A DNA stretch of 64,000 bases, taken from Marthasterias glacialis. Lineage: Eukaryota; Echinodermata; Asteroidea; Forcipulatida; Asteriidae. The stretch covers positions 7,176,512-7,240,511 of the forward strand of contig OU452230.1 of the NCBI GenBank assembly GCA_911728455.2. The letters run 5' to 3'. Position numbers and translations under genes: made by a program. The notes beneath the pieces were generated by a model, which saw nothing but the letters and a program-made list of their open reading frames with translations, had not been told where the DNA came from and did no database searches. Below are positions 10,767 to 22,700 of the stretch, in pieces. The first letter of the stretch is position 1. Each line of letters opens with the position of its first letter.

Positions 10767-13609
10767 TGTATTGTTTGGATTGTAAAAACTACTGGGTGCG
10801 AATTGGGCAGTCAAAGGTGGATTAAATGTTTTTGGGGAAAAAACCCCAAACAGCCTATTTCTTCAACCAAGTTATTTCAGGATGTGGTCGAGTCTTTCTC
10901 TCTTGTATAATCGAAGCAGCGTGTTGAACCAAACATGTGTCACAATATTGACCTAATCCTTCCCTTATCTCTGTACTTCATCGGCTGATGTCATGCCGCC
11001 AAATGTGTTTGCTGATGCTCATTTTATTGTTTGATAGCTGAGGTTCACGTAAGTGGATGCTGTTTCCAGAGCTAGAGTGCAGTCATTTTTCTTTGCATGT
11101 GTGTTTTTTTTTTTATAGCACACGGTCTAACACTACAGCCTGTATGTGTATAGCGCCGCTATTCCAAAGTTATAGATGCTTTTGCGAGAAAAAAAACCAA
11201 AAAGTCAAATTAACTTTACTAAGAACATGTCGGAGTGGCATTTGTTTCCTCCTTTCTTTCTCCGGTGTGTTTATGTAGTAATCCGTAGCGTAACTAAGAA
11301 AAGTAATAGTTAAAGGCGCCTTGATACCATGAAATGAAAGGCTGAGATACTTTTGCTAATTACTCCCAAAATAAATGACCATAAAAACCTACTTGGAAAG
11401 GAGCAACGGAGAGCTGTTGATAGTATAAAACATTGTAAGAAACGTCTCCCTTTGAAGTAACGTAGGTTTTTAGAAAGAGTTAATTTCTCATTCTTTGTGT
11501 TTTGTTTTCACCCACACGCCGATTTAGTATTTTCGGATCCTTTTGCGTGGAAATAGGCGCTCCAGATTTTCGCCGATATTTCAAGAACGCTAACATCTTT
11601 TAGAACAAAGTTTTCAGAGGTTAGTTTTATGGTATACTATCTACAATTATATAGGATTGAAACAAACGTACGGTTCCAAATACCAAAGGTATAACCTACC
11701 TCTAACAGCGCCTGTATAATATATCTATGCTTATACATAACTAAATCTGGACAATGGTTCTTTAACTGTGTTGGTAGTAGTTGCTAACTTGATTGAGGCA
11801 CCTCCCTCGGATCGTATTGCGGGAGTCTGCCAATGTACCCGTACAGTTTGAAGCAAGCTGAACCCTTTTTAGCTGCAGCACTAGGTTTTCCCGGTCATAT
11901 TTGGCAAACACGCGGCCAATTTGAACGTCGCATTATTCTATTTCGCGCGAAATTGAAAGGTCCTCAAAACAGTGGTTTGATTTTACTTAATGTGCAAGCA
12001 ATAATTACTGTTCTTTTGCGTCAAAAAATAACTTTTTTAAATTTAACAATCCACTCAAACAGTTTTCAAATTCGCAGCACCTTTTCACAGAAGTCCCTAG
12101 TTGCGCCTGTACTCTGCTAAATTGTTTGCCGATTTCGCACAGCTAGAACGCCTTATAAGTTTGAGTATATTAATGCTATTATAAATTCGCATGCCTCAAA
12201 GTGAACTTGAATGACGGTTCAACTGAAGTGGCAAAATGGCTTTAACATGAATGCATTTTGTTAAAAGTTGTTTTATTAACAAAAAAACAAACTTTGTTTA
12301 TCTTATTAAAATGCATTGCTGGTGTGTTTCGTTACTATTGATAAAGAAACGGTTGAGTTATATTTATCCCATCAGAATACCCTGAAATTATTGTGGACAA
12401 TTCGAAACAATGATCTCAAAATGGTTGATTGAATTCATGAAGCGACCCAGGGTGCATTTTTTGTTAAGGCGTCATTTTTGCCGTTTCAAAATATTTTATT
12501 TAGCATTAGAAAAACAAAAACCAAAAACCAATTAACCATTTGATGCTTACAAACAATAGCCGTTTCGTGTAATTTTGATCTAATCGAAACAGAGAAGAAG
12601 AAAAAAAAACAACCGTGTTTTTTCGTTCCCCTAACCCACACCCACCCACCCCCCAAAAACAAAAAAACAAACAAAAAAAAACACAAAAAAAAACGAACAA
12701 ACAACAACCCTAAAACAAAGCAAAATAGAAATCTGCAACCCTTTCCTGTCTTTGGGAATTAAACAAGCTTCAAACAAACGAAAACTGCTAATTTCAAATT
12801 TTTCCAAAGGATACACAAAACTGATGATGCGCAGACCAAACAACACATATATTAAAAAAAAATTATATAAATAAATAAATAAATAAATAAATAAGTTGAA
12901 AGTACGAAAAATAACTTCACAAATTCTGATTATGCAGATTTTCATTTTTGTCCTTGAGAAAATAATGAATGGGAGCAGAAAACGCGTTGAAATAAAATAA
13001 TAACGAATGTTAAATATAAAAAATAGAATAATGCTTTCAAAATATTAAAAAGAAAAAAGAAAAGGGATCACACATTTTGGGCGAGTTTAAAAAGGTATCG
13101 TTTTAAATAGCATTTCTCGAGAAGTAGAGTATGACACTGTGTCAAAAAATCACATCGGCATGTACTCTCCTAAATGACAGAGCTACATGTCACGACACCA
13201 TTAAAGTGTTGAACCTGTTATGAAATCAGTTATTAACTTATTATCAACTGGGATCCTGACATTTCAATCTAGCTGTAAATCAAGAACCCCTGTCAGATAT
13301 GCGGTGAGTTTATTTTATTTCTGGAGGTTACATGTCGCCGTTATTTAGCGTGAAAGCGCTCCCATACACTTGCAGTGCATTAAGGGAAGTATATTTGTAG
13401 CAAATAGAAGGATTTGTTATTCACTTAAAATCCATCTCGTCTCGGATTACAACATGCGTTTTTTTAGTCAAATATTTTTTAAGAAACATGTTAAATTTAT
13501 ACAAGGTGCTCACAAAACGGGGAATGGTTGCATGTTGTTAAAAAATCGTCTATGGAAATGTTTGAATTAATGGACAAATTCTGTAATCTTGGTTCAATGT
13601 GTTACTCAG

Positions 13610-13768
13610 GCCCTTTTCGAAACCACGAATTTCGGTGCTGACTACGACTTGTAGGCTCCGTCAGTAAAATTTTAAACCTACCCTTTCAGTACGGGGCTTC
13701 AAACAGGCGGACGGTGTCTATAAGCCGGAGCCCAAGCCCAAGCCGTGGTTTCGAAAACGGCTACAGAG
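13610..13768. mobile_element. TIR element (TTTTCGAAACCACG family)
   Basis: GGCCCTTTTCGAAACCACG and CGTGGTTTCGAAAACGGC are inverted ends about 158 bp apart. Relatives: 3748-3872 (GGGGCTTTTTCCAAATCTC to GGTTTGGAAAAGGCAC) and 44492-44640. Confidence 0.65.
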
Positions 13769-14348
13769 TACTGCCAGTATTTGTTTTATTCTGTTACATG
13801 GATGGTCATTTTCTGATGGGCGTGGCTATTTTTCCAGAGGCATTTTCGGGAATCATTTCATGAAAAATGAGATTGTTTCGTAGCTATCTATAGACCCTTC
13901 CATTAGCATATTTCATGGGGAGGGCCAGCTGGGAAGGGCTATAAATAGCTCTTCCTATTAAATATGCTAATTACATTCACGCAAGCGAACAGACACTATT
14001 AGTGGGCAAACACCAAGGTTGTTCACTAGGTAGACGCACAAATGCGTATGCGTCGCGCCACCACCAGCCCGACATAAAAAGGCGTGATGTTCCCCAAGTT
14101 TGCGAATCAGTAGTGTTAATGCGCACGTGCTAAGCGATGAGCAATTTACATACTTCATAGTTGTAAACTATACTCACCAACTCTAACAGACCTGCAGAGT
14201 AAATGCAATATATTAGTCGGTGGCCAAACGTTATCAAACCAAGCCGAATAGTCCCCAAGGATCGGATAATGAAGCTAATTACCATTTTGCTTTTGAGTAA
14301 CTGTTTTAGTTGTGGATGTAACTTGTGTTGTGTCATAACGATATTTAA

Positions 14349-14625
14349 ACGTATAGTACAGGATTGGTATTCCTCCAACATTTTTTTTATAAGTATCGGT
14401 CTGAAAGCTTATGGATTATGAAGTTAATACAAGTAGCAATCTTCTTATATTTCTGTCTGAAATACTGTCAAAGTTGAGACATAGAACTTAAAGACCCCTA
14501 CTTTTATTGTAACAATAGAAATTAAGGACAATGTGAAAATGAGCCCAAATGTCCACAGTTTTCTCCCCCCCATGTATGTCACACAAAGTAAGAACTCAGT
14601 TTTACCAATCCTATATCTTACATGT
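14349..14625. mobile_element. TIR element of the ACAGGATTGG family
   Basis: TAGTACAGGATTGGTATTCC at the left and ACCAATCCTATATCTTAC at the right. The interior shares GGTCTGAAAGCTTATGGATT with 48715-49071. It is slightly shorter than the other copies. Confidence 0.65.
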
Positions 14626-15774
14626 AAAACAGTTAATTAAATTTAAATGTAAAACAAGGGTACACATTTTATATAAATGTTTGCATGTTCTTTTTATTTA
14701 TTAAGGTACAAAAAATATGATAGGAAAAAAAAACACAGGTTAAAGTAATGCAAGACACTTTGTCATTTGCATCCCATAAGAACCATTTACTAAGAAACAT
14801 TGTATGAACTAAGCACAGTTTAAGTAACGTTGGTAATTCCGCTCAGCTATCTGCTTATCATGTGCTTTCTTCTCAAAAGTAACGTAAGAAAAAACAATAT
14901 CATAAAACTAATCATTATTCACAATTAATGTAAACAAATAATGAACTTGTATTTGCAAGCATTCAATCTGACTTTAAAAGATTATCCTTGATCCACAGTT
15001 CTTTTCTCAAAATGAAGACCTTTTCCAACAAAATAAGGTTTCGGTTGGCCTTTTTCTTATCTGAGATGAGAGAAATCCGGGCAAGCAGGAAGACACTTGG
15101 GGATAAAAAAAAAGATTCGCAAACTCATTTAATTAATGTTTTACATTGATTTTTTAAAGTTGATCTGTTTCTAAACATTTAATACGATTAAACTATGCTC
15201 AGGGTAAACTAGGGCCATGCCACACAAGGCAACTTACTGACAACCAGCTCCAAGCAATTATGCCCAAGAATAAAAGGCATTCATATTTTTTTAACATAAT
15301 TTTCTAGGGGACATAAAGACAATGTTGGAAGAAAAAAAACACTCCTGTGCTACCAAAGTATTCCTTTTGCATGCACTGAAGTTGGTTGTCACCAAGTCGC
15401 CTGTAAAAGTTGCCTTTTTGTGACAAGGCCCTATCAACATCTGCTGATTTAGGTCTAGGTAAAATTAGAAGACTTTTGTCTTTGAAGGTTAATTTAACTC
15501 AAGTCTGTTTTAAATATAACATTATTATTATTATTGTGGTATTGGTAATTCCCGAAAAACGCCATCTTTACAGGCAACAGGGCTTTGGCTTCGAACTGCA
15601 TCAAGCGTTCATATTTTTCTACACAGCCAAGTGGCTCACCGCACAATCATGCAAGGAATTTGATAGAAATCCTGTGTGCTGCAATCAGTATTTACGCCTA
15701 ATCATTGTTGTGCATTCAAAATATCACTATTTTTGCCCGTAAAGATGTCCAACTTTACACTGTGTGACGTTAAC

Positions 15775-16134
15775 GTCCCAGTTCAAGATTGGTAAGAAGA
15801 AAAACATAAATGTTCACAGATTTACACATAATCTTGCATGGTATAAAGATAATGACGGTAGAAAACTTTCTTTTAAATATTTCTGTCTGAAGTGTTACTG
15901 TTTTTAAATAATAAAAGAAATAAGATCCAAGATTAGCTTTAGTCTCAGTGAGATGAAAACTCTGCCTATAGGAATGCGTACAAAAATGCTGAATGCGTTT
16001 TTACCGTTTTCTCGCAACTGAAACAACGAAATGAGCTGACGTTTTCACAGGTTGGTTTTATTACATATATCTTGATTTGTGCAAAGAATGGAAGCATTTA
16101 CCGTCAGTTTACCAATGTTGAGCTAGGGGTTTAA
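15775..16134. mobile_element. 350-bp TIR element, copy 1
   Basis: GTTCAAGATTGGTAAG at the left and TTACCAATGTTGAGC at the right are inverted. The interior CTCAGTGAGATGAAAACTCT and GAATGCGTACAAAAATGCTG match 29661-30008 on the other strand. It ends about 280 bp past the zinc/WD40 stop codon and may hold the alternative poly(A) site at 16057. Confidence 0.72.
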
Positions 16135-16290
16135 GTGGGAATTATTTATACATATTATGACAGCTGCACTTTAAACCTTTGGAATGTCAGTTTAACATCT
16201 ATTTGACACTTCTATATTGTTGTATTTCAAGTGATAAAGTTCATGTCATACTTACTGTATTAAATGTGTACACCTTAGATGAAAACCTTA

Positions 16291-16296
16291 TTTATT
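16291..16296 (-). terminator. candidate poly(A) signal of the zinc/WD40 gene
   Basis: TTTATT on the plus strand reads AATAAA on the minus strand, 117 bp after the stop codon. Another candidate lies at 16057-16062. Transcript ends are not known. Confidence 0.35.
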
Positions 16297-16412
16297 TCTT
16301 TTGAAGACTAGTTGCATGGCATATTAAGTAACAAAGTGAGTATACCGACATGAACATTTTGAAGGCATTTGCACACAAACATGAAAACACAGTAAGAGTT
16401 ATGATTTGGTGG

Positions 16413-16753
16413 TTAACCATATAAAACTTTCTTTGGCATTTCATAACCGACAAAATGCACCTTAGATGAGCGACTTCTCATCAGTGTAAACACCCCTCCA
16501 CCCATCACACCCATCCACAGGGGTACAAATGGGCACCCTCCTCCCTGGGCCCCCACACTCTTCTGAGCCCTCTGGCTTTGCCCAAGGATAAATCCAGACA
16601 GACATTCCATTGTTGTAGCATCCACATCACCGATTTTGATGATGTCATCAATTTCCGCGGTGCTCCACAAGAGTACTTGACCATCCCAGCCCGCAGAGAG
16701 AAGAAGGTCACCTTGAGGTTCAAAGGTCACACTACTGACAAAGGACTTGTGAC
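16413..16753 (-). CDS. zinc/WD40 gene terminal exon
   Basis: The acceptor is ctgttaaaag. The exon encodes HKSFVSSVTFEPQGDLLL, then SAGWDGQVLLW, and a Gly-rich tail ending MPKKVLYG before TAA at 16415-16413. At the junction the usual Gly-His of the WD repeat reads Cys-His (TGT). The tail after the last blade has no recognised domain. Confidence 0.83.
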
Positions 16754-19700
16754 CTTTTAACAGAAAACAAAACCCAAAACAGATTTTTATATATCATTTA
16801 TGTCACACTTATTGTCAAAATACTGCAATTTTGATTGGTATTGGGGGCCTAATCAAATATTGCAAACAAGTATAATTCAAATATATTATCTAACTTGCAT
16901 TTCATTTCAGTATTTCGAGTACACAGATGATAATAATAAAAAAAGACAGTTCTTATACAGCGTCTTTCACCAGTGCGCTCGAGAAAAGAAAACAACAACT
17001 TAAATACGAAATAATGAATAAAAGGTTAACTGGAAAAATGAATTCAGAATAATAAATTTGAAAGGAATCAGAAATGTTATGATGAGACAGAACTCTTATG
17101 AGACAAGATCTCCCACACAAACACAAAGAGCAAACAGAAATTTGGTCAAACAAACAGGAGATGATAGATCTCCCACACAAACACAAAAAAACCAAACAGA
17201 AATTTGGCCAAACAAATAGGAGATGATTAATGCAGACAGACACAAGAACCTATTGACTTGTGTGACTGAACATAAGATAAATACTTGAGGTACTTATTTG
17301 CACATTTCTGACAATGGTTCTGAGAATTACCTTTAAGGACTGCGCACTTGTAGAAAGTGTTTGGCTTCAGGTGTTTCTTTGGACTGACTGGAGAGGAAGA
17401 AGTAAAGAAGAACAGTCAATTCAGTGTGTTTTCAGACCTCTTAGCTGTTTATCTTTTCAAAGTACTGTCTGTTGTTACTGGAGAGTTCTGAGAGTGAGAG
17501 GGTCCTGAGAGTGAAGCAGCTGACCCATTGACAGTAGTTTAGGTCTAATGGCCAATTGAAAGGACACAATTTGTGTTTTTAGCCTACACCAATGTGTGTT
17601 AAGCACTAGTACTTTTCCCGAGTCCTGGCTTGTTACTTGGGTTGGATTCAAACCCACTACCTTTGCCATTCTAGAGCAGATGTCATACCACTACAGGCAA
17701 CCACTGAGCTTGCCCCGGTAGCTAGAGGCCAGTTCGAATCCTATATAATATCAGCAGCGGGTACTGCATTGTAAAGAGTCGTGTTTAAAAAACAAAATCT
17801 TCAGCAAACAGAACGGAATCTGCAGTTATGTATGGATGTAATGAAGGGCCAGTCACACCTGGAAATTTTTACAGGCAACATTACAGCCAGCACAGTCGGA
17901 GGCAACCGACTGTGCTGCATGGAATTTAACACTCCGGTAGCCTGGGAGATTTGTTCCTGCCAGTGTCTTGCTAGCCCCAAGAAAATTATGCATCAGTTCA
18001 AGTGTCATCTGCTTTCCACTTGGAGATTGCCTGAAACTGGTTGCCTGTAAATTTCCTCATGTGACATGGGCTTAAGTTAGAATTGCTCTTAAGCTGTGCA
18101 TCCATCTCAGTTGCTGAGCAAAGTGTGATGTCACTCACTACACATCACCATGGCAATATTGACAACTCATCTTAAGATGAATCTTAATGTTTTGTGAGAG
18201 CCCCTGACTTTCCAATTACTGTGTCTATTATAAGGCATAAGAAGATGAATCAGTGAACAAATGTACTTTTTGTTGAGATTTGTTAGTAAATTTATACATT
18301 CATCAGGCAGAGATAATGAGAGCCATATGTTGTCAATTCACACTTCTTCAAAACAAATCAGGAATAGTTGTGTTTTTAAAGGTGTTTTTTAAGAGTATTG
18401 TATCCGGCATGATAACAAAAAGTAATGGACAAAAAACTGCATTAATTTTAGAATTAGGATGGGTGTTCTGATCCTTAACTGTTCAACAAATCCTCAGAGA
18501 TAATTCAAAACACAAATAGCCACAAAAAAACCCTCATTTCGTTCTTGAGTTTTCAAGTTCCGGTACTTCAGCGAAAAAGTGTTTCTAGATGACTGTCTTA
18601 TATTATTTCTTGTTTTAATATACAGATAAAAAATTAAATCCAATCAAGTTTATTGAGTCAGAATAAAGAACCTGCAAACCTCAGTCAGTAGATATTCAAC
18701 CGTGCCCAAATAAATCACTTGAGATTATTCGAAGACAAATAGCTATAGAAAAATTCATTACAATCCTCAAGCTGTTTACACTTTTTCCCAACATTAACAG
18801 AGATCTGAGCACTGTGTGAGTTGTGCAAACACTGAACGGCTTCAAATTCCTCAGGAGTTGGGATGATTAAAGACTATAAAGTGATCCAACGGTGCTGGGT
18901 AAAGGACAAACATAGACAGATGTCTTGGTTTCTGGAACGCGTTGCTAACGACGTGAGCAAGAAGAAGAAGAATCATAAATAATAATAATGTATATTTATT
19001 ATGCGCCATGTCCTTCATAAATGACACTCCTGGCACTGAACTATCAAATTAAGTAGAAATTGTTGGATATTTTATGAAATGAAGCAACCCTTAAAATACC
19101 TTGAAAGGGACACAAGAAGGTTGGGCATATTGCTTCTAGACTTGGTCAGAGTCCGGGGCAATCCCTTTCTCTTAGTGATAAGTGTACTGGGTTCTTGTAC
19201 ATATGCATTACACAACAAACGGGACCTACTGCTTTACATCCCATCTGAAGGACAAAGAAATCATGGTTAAGTGTCTTGCTTAAGGACACAAGTGTCAAGA
19301 CTAGGACTCCGTGCCTCCTTTCTGTAGGGTTCAACTTTAACGAGACAACAATGTGGCCAGCTTTGTCGGTGCCCACATGGGTAGTATCTATTTGCAATGA
19401 CACATATAAAAGGAACTGGGGCCAATTTTTCATAAAGCTTCTTAGTGCAAAAATTTGCTAAGTGCAGAAAAATCAAGCTTAGTACAAATGGGTTACCGGC
19501 TTACATACTGTGTAATGTAAATTGCTGGTGACTGGTTCCCCGCTAATTTTTGCTTAGCATGTAAATTTGTAAAAGCAATATCTACTGCTAAAGATCTTTA
19601 GGGAATCGTGACTTGACTATTTTTTCAACCAGCCTTGTATTCAATGATTAAAATGGAGAAGGAACAAGACAGCTCCTGGAAACAATCTTTCAAACAAATA

Positions 19701-22700
19701 TTTATCAAGAGAATAGTGTTGAAATCTCATTTCATACATGTATGCTTCGCCTTGGAGAAGGGAATATCTATGGTTTCACTTCATTTTACTTGGTAAAAGA
19801 ATATGTATGTATTTGTTGTAGAAATAAGATTTTAAATTACATTGAAGTAAAACGTAAAGTCTAAGAACCTAAAAGAAAGATTAAATACTTACAAAAATGC
19901 ATGATGGTTCCCCTGCTGCGAGTATTTGTGGATTTTGTGAACATGTAAAACACGGTAACATTATCGTCCTCGCCTCCTGCAGCCACAATGCTAACCCAAA
20001 AAAAAAATCAATCAATAAATAAACAGACACAAATCTCATAAATGTATACATGAAAGTTAAATTAATCATGCATGCTAAGACAGGTGTGTTCGAATTGGTA
20101 CAGCTATGGCTTTACCACCACGTCAGCCGCAGCTGCAGCTGCAAATTTGGACACCTCCATATTCACACTGGAGAAATTGTATAACATTAGTTTCAAGAAG
20201 AGAACATTCATTCTGATTGTCGGTAGCTTTTTTAAAGAGATAGAAAACAAACCTGAATAACATCTCGTTACACCACCTGAAATGGGTATAGAAATTCTGA
20301 AAAGGGTATGCATGGTTGAAGTTTGCAGGATGTATTAAACAGGGATTTTGAAAGGTTATAATTCAGGGACAGTGCTGAAAGTTGTTCAATCGAAGCGTGA
20401 TGAGATAACGATTTTAAATGTTATAATCTGAATATAAGAAGAAGAAAAAGAAGAAGAAAAAGTTAATCATTCAGGGACAGTGCTGAAAGTTGTTCAATCA
20501 AAGCGTGACGAGATAGCGATGCTAATTGTATTGTACAATCTGAATATATTAGAAGAAAGAAAGAAAAAAAACACATCTAAAGACCCAAAACACCTGGATA
20601 CAGTTTTGCTTGTTCTGTTTAAAATCATTTCATCCTTACTGTCTGGGTTTGAAGGTGGGCGTGTGATTTACAGTTATGCTTATTAACACATTGTATGATA
20701 TGTCCCAAACTAGTTTTGTTACTATTTAACTCACAAACATACACTGTTTAGGTTTCAAGCCTACCCTTGTCACTTATTTTTTTCCTGGTAGCCATGCTAT
20801 ATAATATTATTACTGTTTTATGGACGTTTAGTCAGGGTGCCAGGCCAGCCCTTTCACTGTTTCCTTCCTTACATTTTGTGAGGGTGCCAAGCTGACTCTG
20901 TTCTAGTCCTATACGTTTTTGAGGAATGATACAATAGAAAACAAGTCCTTGCGACTGTTTTACCCCCTTTTATGTTTATATGGATGTCAAGCTAGGCTTT
21001 TTACTGTTCAAAAACATGCATCAGCATCTGATAAGCATTTTGTAGTGGTGCTAGGCTACCCTTGTCAGTTTTATCCCCATACTGTCTGCGAGACAAGCTA
21101 AGCTTGCCAAGGTGTCCTTGTGACTGTTTTATTTCTATACATTTTATTTATGAATACTACAATAGAAAACTAGCCATTGACACTGTTTTATCCCTTTATA
21201 TTTTGTATGGATGCCAAGCTCGGATTTTTACTGTTCAAAAACATTGCAGCAGCAGCAGCAGCAGCAGCAGCAGATTGGCATTTTGTAGTGGTGTCAAGCT
21301 GCCCTTGTGAGTTTTATCACCTTACATTTTGTCTGGGTGCCAGGCTAAACTTGTTACTGCTCCATATGCAATGCAGCAGCTGCTTATCAGCTTCAGGTTG
21401 GAAGACGATGTGGGTTGCGGGACTCTAGTTTTTCTTGGACTCCCCGTTGCCTTGTCAACAGTCTCATACAATAACACATCTCCATTTTGGTAACCAACAG
21501 CAACATACCTGTATAAAGGGGGAAAAAATTATCAATAAATAATTGAAAGAATTTAGATTAGAGGCTGCTATTGTAGTTCTTATTTTGAGCAAAGTTTGAT
21601 TCCACAAAACACATTGGTCTTTTCGGTTAGTTTCCAAATTGAATAACTAAGAAAACATCAGTTTTAATTACAACAGTAGGCCTACAATTCACAGGTTTTG
21701 AATCTGTATTGGCCTAACATTCTCAACACTGTACCACTAACAACAATTATGTAAAATGCATATTTTTTCTTATACATTTTAAAACAAACAGCTGCATTAA
21801 AGTCTCTCAAATGTGATGAGGATATTTCGGGCGGTATTCTTTGAATCAAGAGTGATAAATGATAAAATGTGAATTACCATACATCAATTGGTAAGTGACC
21901 AGAACCCAATCTCATGGCACTGCTAACCACAGTGTTCTTCGCTTACAGACCCCCGTAAGCGCAGAATTCCGCGGTAAGCAGAGCCATGAAATTATACCCT
22001 GGTGACCCTCTAAATATGCCAAATGGTTTTAATGGTTTAGCAAATCCTTCTTCAAAGAGGATAATCCATTTGGATTTGCCAATTAGGGGTACCTTACACA
22101 TTAGAGATAATGCATTTAAAGGGACGCATTGCCTTCAAATCTCTTAAAATTGTTCTGTTTGTAATAGCTCCTTATCCTTTTTTACCAGTTGTTCATGCAA
22201 TAAAACACCTATAGTGTGTTGTATTTAGTGAGTAGTGATTAAAACAACACACATTTGCCTCTCGGGAATACAACCGGCGGAACCACACTCTACATAGAAA
22301 CATACAGTCGGCCATTTTGTGGAGTCGAAAATTTGGTTCTACAAAATGGCGGACCGTGTTCTGTCATGAAATTAAACAAAAACCACACATTTTCAAGGGA
22401 TATTTATGTGAATCACTATACTATATTTTAAAAATATCTATCCAAACACATTCTTTTAATAACAAACGCTTTTTATAGCCCCAAAGTGCCAATCCGAAGA
22501 CAACATGTCCCTTTAAAAAAAGCCACAAAGTGTCCGAGGTGTTACTGACAAGATGAATGCCATCAAAGTTTTTAATATTGAATTAATACACTAAAAGGGT
22601 GGTGCACCCAATCATGAACAAGTTCTACAACAAAAGATATACAGTGCTGTCTTAATTTGGTGGTCACAGCTCTAGTTTACAAATAATTGCGCATGGTTCC

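Larger units (their letters stand above)
10767..16412. other. gene-free stretch with repeats
   Basis: No coding exon could be supported. The stretch contains an (AAAT)n run at about 12865-12893, a TIR element at 13610-13768, one copy of the 'ACAGGATTGG' TIR family (14349-14625) and one 350-bp TIR element (15775-16134). It is otherwise AT-rich. The GC-richer 13960-14150 part has raised CpG, but I see no gene there. Confidence 0.5.

Noticed and set aside
12486..12945. Minus-strand frames rich in Phe/Val/Leu resembling membrane proteins
   Set aside because: They arise from A-rich low-complexity sequence (AAC/AAAT runs); no start context or splice sites.
20104..20313. Minus-strand frame between two WD40 exons, possibly an extra exon
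   Set aside because: An acceptor is present (tgttattcag), but read in the required phase it meets a stop and has no good donor. The flanking WD40 exons join directly in phase to form a proper blade.
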